DNA from: Bacteroidia bacterium
Lineage (GTDB): Bacteria > Bacteroidota > Bacteroidia > JADZBD01
Length of the DNA: 64,000 nucleotides
NCBI GenBank assembly: GCA_020852255.1
Contig: JADZBD010000016.1
Location: 62,001-126,000, forward strand
Reading direction: 5' to 3'
Below, piece by piece: positions 49,801-56,236 of the stretch (position 1 is its first letter; every line of letters begins with the position of its first letter). The notes beneath the pieces are model-generated. The model did not search any database, had not been told where the DNA came from, and saw only the letters and a list, made by a program, of their open reading frames with translations. The position numbers and the translations under genes are program-made.

Positions 49801-50279
49801 TAATAACCGTCTTTGGTAATAATGATATGGTCAAGAACTGAAATATCCATCGTTGCGGCACTTTCTTTTATCTTCCTTGTGAGCAAAATATCCTGCTCGC
49901 TCGGTCTCAGATTTCCGCTTGGATGGTTATGGGCAATAATTATTGATGTGCTTGCACTTTTCAATGCAGCAGCAAGTATTATCCGTACATCGGCAACTGT
50001 TCCGGTGATGCCTCCCACCGCATGACGATAGTAACCGATAATGTCGTTGGCTCTGTTCAGGTATAGAACAACAAACTGTTCCTGCAATTCAATCTCTCCG
50101 CGTTTGTAAACTTTACGGATAAATTCTGCAACATCTTTTGAATCTCCAATTTTTCCAAAGTGTTTCCTTCTTGAAGACCTGTTAAGGCGAAGTTTCACTT
50201 CAGGCACATCGCCTTCACGCAATGCGCCCAAAGTGAAAATCATTTCAGGTTTTTGATAGTATGATTTGTGCTTCGCCAT
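43884..50279 (-). CDS. Giant polyvalent protein: RadC/JAB + two DNA methyltransferases + MutS-I-like + SF2 helicase
   Basis: This is a 2131-residue protein. Residues 1-170 form a RadC-type JAB domain (HNHPSGNLRPSEQD, 117-130). Residues 200-490 form a beta-group amino-methyltransferase (TSPPYWQLRDYG from 216; DPFCGTGST from 453). Residues 590-790 hold a second, N6-adenine-type methyltransferase (FEPSAGNG 617; NPPF 678-681). Residues about 820-900 resemble the MutS mismatch-binding domain I (STGSFYETFGEDA). Residues about 930-1600 hold a Strawberry-notch-type SF2 helicase (GDQTGIGKGR 1011-1020; DEAH 1140-1143; LSATF; RGRINRTGQ). The rest is helical with a beta-rich end. Such fusions are known as polyvalent proteins of phages and conjugative elements and are thought to protect and process incoming DNA. 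The frame is intact. Confidence 0.9.
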   Translation of the reverse strand: MAKHKSYYQKPEMIFTLGALREGDVPEVKLRLNRSSRRKHFGKIGDSKDVAEFIRKVYKRGEIELQEQFVVLYLNRANDIIGYYRHAVGGITGTVADVRIILAAALKSASTSIIIAHNHPSGNLRPSEQDILLTRKIKESAATMDISVLDHIIITKDGYYSFADEGLLGIEEIFSDAELGFVVKDKLKPHLNKVIQGNALDTLKDFPDNSIDCVITSPPYWQLRDYGWKGQWGLEKTFEEYLQNLWALMDEIQRVLKPKGTVWINLGDTYGTQSGTGRGTQYVSKSTKHHVENGATLIKGNAPHKSQLLIPHRFAIGCMERGWIVRNDIILAKKNSMPESVKDRFSKKHEFVFLMVKSKEYFFDLDSVREPHKAASLERTTRGWNGHREKGSSYENMDIKKMCHEDGKNPGDIADFWVVNNKGGKDKHYAKYSSDMLTKPILAGCPKGGVVLDPFCGTGSTGVRAIELGRKFIGIDGKKEYCGIAEKKLKDISLNGTGPLTTIPKWKFVGRIEDDLQKKISHTKRSIEKLATTFGIHDKNLVKELTELAIVRRARVLAHAQGAVRERYASIVELYKNQVNLSHRTSQSILLQQYSTPAPIGFLAGIFVGADKGISVFEPSAGNGLLTIAGIQQNIIVNELDNTRRENLQTQGFKQVLSRDATKPFPEFYQKMNAVITNPPFGTLDTEIMFDTFPIKTLDHLMALRALDCMKHNGKAAIIIGGHTQWDEKGRIQAGKNRIFFNYLYSRYNVVDVINIDGSLYSRQGTSFDVRLILIDGRKQNPQGAAPIKNRELSNAVKTFDALYERVIDAIDNSGKAELQRFNSLKQKYTDVILLLSTGSFYETFGEDAIKTSKILGTILAHRKGVPVTGFPIHSLDTYLPRLVRSGNKVAVADELPNPKEMKQNISQLEKEAMELQRQLGFFELGSPYIPASAACVVLNTQVPDSMSFETQKALDLIRDEVGGDIDEFVRHRLNFRSKTELCKSLSAEQIDAVAMAIYNIEARGQGMIIGDQTGIGKGRVAASMIRYGVQQGLKPIFITEKANLFSDIYRDLAAIGSAHLVPFIVNGRESKTDIKDEDGNIVYQALPANEQQRIFEGRKVPAKFHFVVGTYSQFNSPEKKPEKPNFLREIAQGNIIIMDEAHNSSGSSNTGEFMQSVVADTKGVVFLSATFAKRPDNMPIYAMKTAISDANMTKDELVEAIIRGGVALQEVLSSQLVAEGQMLRRERSFEGVEVNYITLDQKEQEHKAVADNITEILRDIIGFQKNFVDKQVEDLDKIAAAEGKEVELREGTSQAGVDNQPYFSKVFNVINQMLFSIKAEAVAERAIARLKEGKKPVIAFASTMGSFIEQMENDKGVLVADGDVINADFTEVLKRGLEGILRYTEKDVDGNSISKKFEISDLSVEAQAEYRRIMEKVKTASTGITISPIDIVIKKIQDAGYSVAEVTGRKYELQINPKTNKGLILQRKRINTNDAFRQFNNNEVDVLMINQSGSTGASAHAIPTAKVPASQVKQRAMIVLQAELDINTEVQKRGRINRTGQILKPIYDYVNSAIPAEKRLMMMLQKKLKSLDANTTSNQKQSTKILDVPDFLNKYGDKIVKEYLIENPEVNELLNDPLHLKTTKGDDKETVEDAAHKVSGRVAVLSTKMQQDFYNEISERYNDFTEYLKQIGDYDLEVEAMDLQAERINWNIIKMGKGGDSTFGDDSILEAVKANVLKKPFSKNELDNLLKESLSGKDAIALQAGLQSEYELFVAKRLEEETKEVNEKYDELIKEVPNEKKILKLKSEKEKLNAIKEREQELDTARHAQLEQTQTSFNNRSQYLKRIFKYFHIGKRLNYPVQSYSEGQELVLATFLGFIIDKKKKNPYAPSAMKLRFAIANSNKYIAIPASYSDDITAIMGASTGLPETERVELLNEWESAIKSNIIDRKTRHIITGNLLQAFSDFKGKLVSYTTLDGETKKGILMPDNWIPAEHIGDKVVVPIGKAITIVKSLANGAAIYTNNDIGIFRQGEGYKVIVPSSRAKGGEIYLDKDILELVDGKNFEKVSDKMVATFPFKQIEPFVEILQSKFSSAVTLTNFQFDMIKDEKHKRSSSRKKIELPPKQDESELLKIYELEAEALALELELLAA

Positions 50280-50284
50280 TTAGC

Positions 50285-50815
50285 TTAGGAGTATTGTAGC
50301 GTTTTTCTGTTGTTCCAGATTTTGTCGAAGTTTTTGTTTCCACCTGCCCACAGGGTTGTAATCACATCGTTACTGCTTGTGATTTTCTGAATTGCCCAAA
50401 CTGCATCAGAGGTTAAGGAGCCGGGAGCTGCATACCCCTTGTAAACTGTGTTGGGAGTTTTTTCATCACAGATTACAGGTTCGGAAAGGAGTTGGTTTGT
50501 TTTGATGTTCTGCAACTCGGTAATTTCTGCATCCTGCTTCGCTTCTGTTGAAACCCCAGCCAGGTTCGGTGTGTTCAGGAGCATCGCGTTGATTGCTTCA
50601 ACCAATGCTTCGGGCGAAGCCGTAACAGGATTGCACACATCAGCGTGTGTGATGAAAATATTACTGAGTGAGCCTAAGCCGATGTCAATTTTTATTACCC
50701 CATCTGCTAAGGGGCTTACTTCGCGGATTTGCTGCTTGAGAATATTTCTCGTTCCATCAACTGTGATTATTTTCAGCGATGCTCCGTTATTGATGATTTG
50801 TGTAGTTGCTGACAT
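50285..50815 (-). CDS. Fibre-like structural protein with phage C-terminal motif
   Basis: This is a 176-residue protein (start ATG 50815; the frame is open to 50881). The body is beta-rich with a helical middle (VSTEAKQDAEITELQNIKTN), a segment common in phage baseplate or fibre proteins. The C-terminus GYAAPGSLTSDAVWAIQKIT ... GNKNFDKIWNNRKTLQYS resembles a short module at the ends of many phage spike/fibre proteins (W-x-x-G-x-x-N-F-D-x-I-W-x-x-R). It may be the host-recognition or decoration protein of the element. It overlaps nothing and lies 5 bp upstream of the giant gene. Confidence 0.6.
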   Translation of the reverse strand: MSATTQIINNGASLKIITVDGTRNILKQQIREVSPLADGVIKIDIGLGSLSNIFITHADVCNPVTASPEALVEAINAMLLNTPNLAGVSTEAKQDAEITELQNIKTNQLLSEPVICDEKTPNTVYKGYAAPGSLTSDAVWAIQKITSSNDVITTLWAGGNKNFDKIWNNRKTLQYS

Positions 50816-50816
50816 A

Positions 50817-51023
50817 TTATTTCTTTTTAGGTTTGTTTTTATCGTTGTTATCCTTGCAAAAAGTGTGGGCAATAGCTTCACCGAGTATCGCCCCGATGAA
50901 GCCTGTTACCATCATGTAAGGCACTACATCCTTATCCGCGCTCTTTGCATAGAAGTACCCTGTGAGGGAAGTAATCAGCGTAAAAGATGATACTATCGCT
51001 TTCTCCTTCATTGCTTCGTTCAT
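50817..51023 (-). CDS. Small two-TM protein, holin-like
   Basis: This is a 68-residue protein with two hydrophobic segments (about 10-25 and 33-53, VPYMMVTGFIGAILGEAIAH) and a basic tail (KDNNDKNKPKKK). This topology fits a class II/III holin. It overlaps the coiled-coil membrane gene by 4 nt. Function is inferred from topology and lysis-module context only. Confidence 0.5.
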   Translation of the reverse strand: MNEAMKEKAIVSSFTLITSLTGYFYAKSADKDVVPYMMVTGFIGAILGEAIAHTFCKDNNDKNKPKKK

Positions 51024-51718
51024 TTTTGTAATAGAAAGAAAGTAGTTGCTCCGGACAGAATCATAACCCCTGCGGATAGGAATTTGGATTTAATCCTTTC
51101 TCGTTTCAGTTTTTTGTTTGCCAAGCTCAGTTCATCCGCGAGCTTATTTTGAAATGCAAAGGATGAATCTGTTACCTGCTTTAGCATGGAGAAACTGTTT
51201 TGGCAAACCGTCATTGCCGAATCCTGATTTTGTATCACTTCCTTCAGGTCGGTTATTTCCGAATTGCATAAGCTGTCTTTAATGTTTGTCTCTGCAATAA
51301 ACTCCGTTACTCTTTCTTTAATCGAATCACAGTTGGAAATAAATTCTGAAGTGTCCGTAATGGTTTTGCTTTCTGAAATCAATGAAAGTATTTTTCCCTG
51401 CATGGATTTTTCTTTCATCCTTGATTTTTCAAGAGCGTAATCGGTTTCCTGAATACGGCTCTGCAACGCAATGTTTTTGTTTACCCAGTAACGGACTTCT
51501 GACTGGTAATTGGATTCAATCAGGCTCACCTGTGCTTTCATTTCCTTAATAACAATTTTGGATTCCTTTATCTCTTTTTTGAATCCTTCCATTGAATCGA
51601 AAAGCAGGTAAGTGGAGAGGGCTGACAGTATGCCCAATAAAAATGTTATGATAATTGCTCTTTTGCTCATCGCCCTGTTTATCTGATTTATGGTATTTGC
51701 GAATACTTCGTTTTTCAT
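51020..51718 (-). CDS. Coiled-coil membrane protein, spanin-like in layout
   Basis: This is a 232-residue protein with a TM near the N-terminus (about 18-38, AIIITFLLGILSALSTYLLF). A long charged coiled coil occupies about 45-205, and a second TM sits at the C-terminus (SAGVMILSGATTFFLLQ). A coil tethered at both ends could bridge membranes or form a periplasmic rod. It overlaps both neighbours by 4 nt. I recognise no family; an i-spanin-like role is a guess from the module. Confidence 0.5.
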   Translation of the reverse strand: MKNEVFANTINQINRAMSKRAIIITFLLGILSALSTYLLFDSMEGFKKEIKESKIVIKEMKAQVSLIESNYQSEVRYWVNKNIALQSRIQETDYALEKSRMKEKSMQGKILSLISESKTITDTSEFISNCDSIKERVTEFIAETNIKDSLCNSEITDLKEVIQNQDSAMTVCQNSFSMLKQVTDSSFAFQNKLADELSLANKKLKRERIKSKFLSAGVMILSGATTFFLLQK

Positions 51719-51957
51719 TGTTCTTGGTTTTTGTCGTTAATGGTTGATTTGCTTTTTTTCTCCAATGAGTACCCGAAACATCCTGCACCGACAATACTTA
51801 CAAAAGAGTAAAACATAAATTCAGGAATGGCTATATGAAAAAATTGTTGTGCAATCCAGCTAATAAGCGTGGCTGCAACGAACACGAGTGTTACTGCTTC
51901 CCGAAGGCTGTAATTTCCTTCCTTGTCTTTCATCAGTTGTTTCAAGAAATCATTCAT
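51715..51957 (-). CDS. Two-TM protein, holin candidate
   Basis: This is an 80-residue protein with a short N-terminal amphipathic part, two hydrophobic segments (about 22-40, LVFVAATLISWIAQQF; about 46-64, FMFYSFVSIVGAGCFGYSL) and a basic tail. It sits 3' of the YkuD-like and amidase genes, overlapping the former by 8 nt, where a holin is expected. It has no family signature I can name. Confidence 0.5.
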   Translation of the reverse strand: MNDFLKQLMKDKEGNYSLREAVTLVFVAATLISWIAQQFFHIAIPEFMFYSFVSIVGAGCFGYSLEKKSKSTINDKNQEQ

Positions 51958-52618
51958 TGGTGTCGTAGTTGATATATCCGATTAATCCTATTCCGAGAGT
52001 GAGAGTGCCGACTACTATCCGTTTGATGGATTCCCTTCGCATGGCACGGAAATCCAAGAGCGTATATGTGAATCGGTTTCCGTAAAGCGAGCGGTGCTTC
52101 TCGCAGAGTTCCATGAAATGCTGAAAGTCCTCTGCTCGTTGAAAGACCTGGCATCCTGCCGAAAACTTATCAATGAACTTGGTAGTCCCTTTGGACATGG
52201 CGCGGTGAATGTTTATTCCAAACAACCCTGTGTCTTTTCGTCCATTGAAGAAATCGAGCTTTGCATTTCGGTCATAGTCGCGCAGTATGGTAACAGGTGC
52301 AATCTGAACAAGTGCCTTGTACTTTCCCAAGTGCATCCCTATTTGATAGGCATTTACATACTGTCCCTGAGAGAGTATGGCTGTTCCCTGCGGTTGCATA
52401 GGATTTTGAAGCCAGTAGGTTCCGGGATCTGTCGTGGCTTTGAAGATGTGGTATTCCCATTTCAATGGTTTGGATTTGTAGAATACATGAATCTCATCGT
52501 CAAAACGATTCGGAACGGTGCTTCGGGTACGCACACCTACGATGTTCAACTCGTAGGGGCGCGTATGAAGTACATATCCTTTGCTCCGCAGTATGGATTT
52601 TACTCTCGGCAGAATCAT
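51950..52618 (-). CDS. Peptidoglycan enzyme, probable L,D-transpeptidase (YkuD)-like
   Basis: This is a 222-residue protein of a family recurrent in Bacteroidota prophages (DPGTYWLQNPMQPQGTAILS ... GKYKALVQIAPVTILRDYDR). The GLFGINIHRA segment followed by KFSAGCQVF reproduces the H ... S-x-G-C arrangement of the YkuD active site, so Cys and His are probably catalytic. A C-terminal hydrophobic segment (about 200-215) may anchor it. It directly precedes the amidase gene's stop (1-nt overlap), which supports a role in host-wall processing at entry or lysis. Confidence 0.65.
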   Translation of the reverse strand: MILPRVKSILRSKGYVLHTRPYELNIVGVRTRSTVPNRFDDEIHVFYKSKPLKWEYHIFKATTDPGTYWLQNPMQPQGTAILSQGQYVNAYQIGMHLGKYKALVQIAPVTILRDYDRNAKLDFFNGRKDTGLFGINIHRAMSKGTTKFIDKFSAGCQVFQRAEDFQHFMELCEKHRSLYGNRFTYTLLDFRAMRRESIKRIVVGTLTLGIGLIGYINYDTNE

Positions 52619-53052
52619 TACGCTGCTTTTTTGAAATCAGGTTCGTAATTGCGAAGCCATTCCTTTACATCGAATGAAGGGCAGGCTTTTTTCACTCCGG
52701 GGAAATCACGGTGTCCGAGTATCTGAGCCTGCGGATATTTTTCGCTCAGTTCAATCAGCTTGTCGAACATGGCGTGCTTCTGAAGCGTTGAGCGGTTATC
52801 AATCGGCTTTCCTTCCTTGTCAATGCCTCCGATGTAAGAGATGTGCAGGGAATCCTGATTGTGTCCGTAAGCTCCATAAGAAACTTCCTTCTCATCAAGT
52901 AGCAGAACAATTTCTCCATCGCGCAGTATCAGGTAGTGATAACCGGGCTTGTCCCATTTGCGTATTTCCTTCCAGTATTTTTTTATAGCCTCAACTGTGG
53001 CGGTTGGCTCTGTTGCGGTGCAATGCACCACGATGTATTTTATCTTTCTCAT
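52618..53052 (-). CDS. N-acetylmuramoyl-L-alanine amidase, T7-lysozyme type
   Basis: This 144-residue protein is the same size as T7 lysozyme. Zinc ligands are His10 (YIVVHCTAT), His114 and Cys124 (GHRDFPGVKKACPSF). The catalytic Tyr (PGYHYLILRDGEI) and the Lys before the Cys ligand are present. It cleaves the MurNAc-L-Ala bond. There is no signal peptide, so it needs a holin or delivery in the virion. It overlaps the PG-binding protein gene by 4 nt. Confidence 0.93.
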   Translation of the reverse strand: MRKIKYIVVHCTATEPTATVEAIKKYWKEIRKWDKPGYHYLILRDGEIVLLLDEKEVSYGAYGHNQDSLHISYIGGIDKEGKPIDNRSTLQKHAMFDKLIELSEKYPQAQILGHRDFPGVKKACPSFDVKEWLRNYEPDFKKAA

Positions 53053-53930
53053 AAATATTTAATTGTTGATGTTTTAACTATGAATTTTCTTCCGTTGCTT
53101 TCAAAAAGGGTAAACCCGTTATTGGTGGCTATTTCAGTTCCGAGAATCATGTTCGCAGGGACTTTTGCTCCTTCACTCGGGGTCCTCCAAACAGTTGTGG
53201 GCGTTGTAGTCATTACTTTGAAGCCATCCACTCCTGATAATGACCATTTAGTTCCATCGTATTTCAATCCCATTCGGGAGAACTCAAGGCGTATCTGTTG
53301 CTTCTGACTTTCTTCTGAAAAACTGCCGAGCAATCCGTTCACAAGCGTTTGACTAACCCCGCGAAGTGTGAACTTCTTGAACTCGTTGCTGACGGATGTG
53401 TAATCCTCCTTTGTTCTCATCTTTTTAAGAGAGGCAATCACTCCGCTGATGCTCTTGTTCACGGCATCTTTGTAGAGCGATTTTGCAAGGGCAGTAGAAT
53501 CAAGACTTGGCTCGGAAACAAGAACATTGTAGGTTGTCTCATCAATACTCTCAGGCAGGTTGAGTTTTTTAAGGGCTGCAACCATTTCACTACCGAAATC
53601 TCCATCGGCTCCATAGCGCGGAAGAATCTCTTTTCCGTTTTTGGCAATCAGCGCATCCTGCAATGCTTTCACTTTTGTCCCCTTGCTTCCTTTCTTCAAA
53701 GGAAACTCATCACTTCGCTTTGTAGGCTGAGTGAAATAGGTTGGAGTGAAAGTGTTTTGCTTGGGAGGCAAAAGAGAAGTTTCGGGCGTGTTGTCGTCCG
53801 TAGTTTCCTCTTTTTTCTGCTTGCGCTTTTGGTAGTAGTCCCATCCAAAATAACTGAGCAAGCCTGTTGCTGCTACACCCAATCCAATGAGGAGGAACTT
53901 TTTCTTTTTATTTGGTTTTGCCTTTTCCAT
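53049..53930 (-). CDS. Membrane-anchored protein with peptidoglycan-binding domain
   Basis: This is a 293-residue protein with a basic N-terminus and one TM (about 12-28, FLLIGLGVAATGLLSYF). After a charged linker, a PG_binding_1-like domain occupies about 74-142 (LKKGSKGTKVKALQDALI, YGADGDFGSEMVAALKKL). A helical segment similar to the annexin-like repeats of the next gene follows (about 150-225), then a C-terminal SH3-like beta domain (about 235-293). It is probably a virion-membrane or host-membrane protein contacting peptidoglycan. It lies 1 bp from the annexin-like protein gene. Confidence 0.7.
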   Translation of the reverse strand: MEKAKPNKKKKFLLIGLGVAATGLLSYFGWDYYQKRKQKKEETTDDNTPETSLLPPKQNTFTPTYFTQPTKRSDEFPLKKGSKGTKVKALQDALIAKNGKEILPRYGADGDFGSEMVAALKKLNLPESIDETTYNVLVSEPSLDSTALAKSLYKDAVNKSISGVIASLKKMRTKEDYTSVSNEFKKFTLRGVSQTLVNGLLGSFSEESQKQQIRLEFSRMGLKYDGTKWSLSGVDGFKVMTTTPTTVWRTPSEGAKVPANMILGTEIATNNGFTLFESNGRKFIVKTSTIKYL

Positions 53931-53931
53931 T

Positions 53932-54618
53932 TTACTTCTGAGGTTTCGATGTTATTATTTTCATGTAATCTTTCCAGTCGTCCATTTCATCCTTCAGGTC
54001 GTCAAGCATATTGCCGTTGTATTCCTTGTAATATGCTTTTGCTGTTTCAACAAATGCAGCTTGTGTTGGCATTTCGGTAAACACCGCTTTAACTGCATCT
54101 TCATCTGTACCGGGGAATGGCCCGTAGGTTTTGTCAAACGCTGCCTTCATTCGCTTCGCCCATTCGGTATAGTTTTTAGAAGTGAGTTGCTGAGGCTCTC
54201 CTTTCTTTCCAATCCTGTCAGGCTTCGCGTTGATGATAGAAAGCATCTCGTTGTACTCGGTGCTTTGCAGTTCATCGCTCAAATCCTTGTACATACTGCT
54301 GTTGTAAAGTTTCTGATAGGAACTTGCCACTTTAGTTAGAACCTGTTTGCTTGGAATTTCTCTCAGCACCGTCCTTAGTTTCTCGGTATCTGTTCCAAAC
54401 CATCCGTCATTTTCAAATGCCATTTTTATCTGCTTGGCATAGGTGGCAGGAGAATCTTCGGTCAGCGTTTTTCTCTCCTCACGATTAGAAACAAGACTGC
54501 GGACAATTTTCCTTCCCAAAAAGAAAGTACCTACTGTTACGACAAGCGTACCGCCTGCATAAAGGAGCTTTTCCTTCAGCGTAAATTCTTCCTCTTTCTT
54601 TTTTACAGGCGTGTTCAT
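53932..54618 (-). CDS. Membrane-anchored protein with two annexin-like repeats
   Basis: This is a 228-residue protein. One TM (about 17-36, LLYAGGTLVVTVGTFFLGRK) is followed by two related about 70-residue repeats. Repeat one (58-130) has FGTDTEKLRTVLREIPSK, and repeat two (150-223) has PGTDEDAVKAVFTEMPTQ followed by YYKEYNGNMLDDLKDEM. The G-T-D-E loop, the helix after it and the Y-x-x-x-[YG]...L-x-x-D-L-x-x-E-[LM] helix reproduce the annexin repeat pattern. Eukaryotic annexins bind Ca2+ and phospholipid through such loops, whether this one does is unknown. It may attach to membrane within a virion. Confidence 0.7.
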   Translation of the reverse strand: MNTPVKKKEEEFTLKEKLLYAGGTLVVTVGTFFLGRKIVRSLVSNREERKTLTEDSPATYAKQIKMAFENDGWFGTDTEKLRTVLREIPSKQVLTKVASSYQKLYNSSMYKDLSDELQSTEYNEMLSIINAKPDRIGKKGEPQQLTSKNYTEWAKRMKAAFDKTYGPFPGTDEDAVKAVFTEMPTQAAFVETAKAYYKEYNGNMLDDLKDEMDDWKDYMKIITSKPQK

Positions 54619-54619
54619 C

Positions 54620-54802
54620 TTAAACTCCGAGATAGGTTTTTGCCAACGATGTTTTAATCGGGTCGTTCTTCACCACATGAGCGATTTTTTCAAGCTCCTT
54701 AGCCGTCAGGTAGGTGGCGAGGATTGAAAGTGCTTTGAGCTTTGTTTCTGCCTCTGCCTGCGTATTGGCAGGAACAGAGAACTCTGAGTTGAATTTTTTC
54801 AT
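54620..54802 (-). CDS. Small protein paired with its neighbour
   Basis: This 60-residue protein begins MKKFNSEFSVPANTQAEAETK. Its first 25 residues resemble the start of the next gene's product (MQKFNYTITVEAPSKEIADM), so the two look like paralogues. It is helical in the second half (KALSILATYLTAKELEKIAH). No function is known. It overlaps the 101-residue gene by 1 nt. Confidence 0.55.
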   Translation of the reverse strand: MKKFNSEFSVPANTQAEAETKLKALSILATYLTAKELEKIAHVVKNDPIKTSLAKTYLGV

Positions 54803-55107
54803 TAGTGTAGTTCTGTTTCAGGTTGAACATTGATTCCAAGGGTCTGTGCGATTCGGTCAAGTGCGGTTTCGTCCATTACGCACCGCTCGATAATCTGAAT
54901 CACTTTTTCAAACTGCTTTATGCCGCTCAGAAATTTTTCTTTGTCGCTGGGCTTGGGCGGTTCAGGTTGTTTGATTTTGTCTTTCGCGTTGAGGCGGGAG
55001 AGCATTTCCAAGAGACCGATATTCTCTTTGCAGATGTGGTCCATCAGCATATCGGCAATTTCTTTGCTTGGAGCTTCTACTGTGATTGTGTAATTGAATT
55101 TTTGCAT
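54802..55107 (-). CDS. Small protein of unknown function
   Basis: This is a 101-residue protein. The N-terminal half is similar to the 60-residue neighbour, followed by a proline/lysine linker (KQPEPPKPSDKEKF) and a C-terminal helical segment. It has no TM and no signal peptide. It lies in the run of putative virion genes, 3 bp after the coiled-coil gene. Confidence 0.55.
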   Translation of the reverse strand: MQKFNYTITVEAPSKEIADMLMDHICKENIGLLEMLSRLNAKDKIKQPEPPKPSDKEKFLSGIKQFEKVIQIIERCVMDETALDRIAQTLGINVQPETELH

Positions 55108-55110
55108 GGT

Positions 55111-55911
55111 TTATTTTTTTTGTGGGTTTATATTCAAGAGTTCGGTTACGGGTTTGATGTTGGTCTTGTCTTTCATAAACTCGTCAATGACCAAAAGCAC
55201 CATATCAAACTCGTCCCGGTTAAATGTTTCCCTCAGCTTCCTTCCAAATTCCATGAAGGCTTTATCGGCTTCGGGGAGAGCTTCTTCTTCAGAAGATTTC
55301 ATTTTGAAACTTGCTTCCTCTTTTGGTTTTTCATTTCCCGAAAGGGTTTTTTCTTCAGGCTTCTTTCCTAAGAGGTGTGGCAGAGCCAGGTCTTTGATGA
55401 CGGAGGCAATTTCTCCCATGCCGTTTGCATCGGTGAGCTTTTTTTTCGTCTCGTCAATTACATCCTGAAGTTGCCCGATGTATTCCTCTGCTTCACGGAG
55501 CTTATCTTTGGTACTGCCGAGGTCTTTTTTTACCTGCTCGCAATCCCAACGCTCGCGTTCAAGCGATACTTTCTCGTTGATTCGCGCTTCGATTTCTCCA
55601 AGCCCGAATCCCCTGAGTGATTCATCCCGTGAGCTTTTTTCTTCCTCCCCGAAAGTAAAATGATGCCTGCTGACGATGTGCGATGAAGTTTGCGAAGAAG
55701 TGAAAAGATTGACAGTTACTTTTTGCGTGTCTGCAAAAATGAATTCCTCGTATTTGCTGAACTCCTCCGGGTTGTCTGTCTTTTCTACAACCTTCACTCC
55801 GTCCACCCATATTTCATAAAAGCGCGGACTGCCTCTCCTTTGTTCGTTTTCAAGAACACGCTTGATGGTTTCAAGCCTTGACGGTTCGTATGTATTAGTT
55901 ATCTCTTTCAT
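55111..55911 (-). CDS. Soluble coiled-coil protein of the structural cluster
   Basis: This is a 266-residue protein. A beta-rich N-terminal part (about 25-90; FYEIWVDGVKVVEKTDN) is followed by a coiled coil (about 110-165, VKKDLGSTKDKLREAEEYIG) and a lysine/glutamate-rich tail, then a short helical end domain. No family is recognised. It overlaps the next gene by 17 nt. Position and architecture suggest a scaffolding or assembly protein, but nothing proves it. Confidence 0.5.
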   Translation of the reverse strand: MKEITNTYEPSRLETIKRVLENEQRRGSPRFYEIWVDGVKVVEKTDNPEEFSKYEEFIFADTQKVTVNLFTSSQTSSHIVSRHHFTFGEEEKSSRDESLRGFGLGEIEARINEKVSLERERWDCEQVKKDLGSTKDKLREAEEYIGQLQDVIDETKKKLTDANGMGEIASVIKDLALPHLLGKKPEEKTLSGNEKPKEEASFKMKSSEEEALPEADKAFMEFGRKLRETFNRDEFDMVLLVIDEFMKDKTNIKPVTELLNINPQKK

Positions 55912-56236
55912 TTTTCTTAAATTGATGTTTAGGTATGACCTGAATGAATCGGATATGCCTTAATGCCGCAGTTTTGTTCTTCACCTTCAACTGCCCCTGA
56001 TGTTCGTATAACATTTCGTTGGTATTGTTCAGGCTCAGGTCGAAAATCCCGAACTCCGATTTTACGCTCACATCCTGTGCTTCTTCCACGAGAATGTAGA
56101 ATTGATTAAAGGCAGGTATTTCAAGTTCCTCTGATGGCTGAAGAACCAAGTGCCGGAAGCGCAGATAATACTCGTTTCCGAAACCAAGCTCATTCATCCT
56201 GCGCGGTATGTATTCAAGTGCAAGATTGATTGTCAT
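55895..56236 (-). CDS. Small beta-rich putative virion protein
   Basis: This is a 113-residue protein (start ATG 56236, 4-nt overlap with the next gene; the frame is open to 56266). After a short helix it alternates hydrophobic beta-strands (YYLRFRHLVLQ, LEIPAFNQFYILVEE, FDLSLNNTNEMLYEHQG, HIRFIQVIP), the pattern of a single jelly-roll. It is the first of four consecutive beta-rich proteins. The capsid or spike role is inferred. Confidence 0.5.
   Translation of the reverse strand: MTINLALEYIPRRMNELGFGNEYYLRFRHLVLQPSEELEIPAFNQFYILVEEAQDVSVKSEFGIFDLSLNNTNEMLYEHQGQLKVKNKTAALRHIRFIQVIPKHQFKKNERDN

Noticed and set aside
43884..50279. Several adjacent genes wrongly joined
   Set aside because: One uninterrupted frame with no internal stop covers all domains; methyltransferase and helicase motifs are in the same frame.
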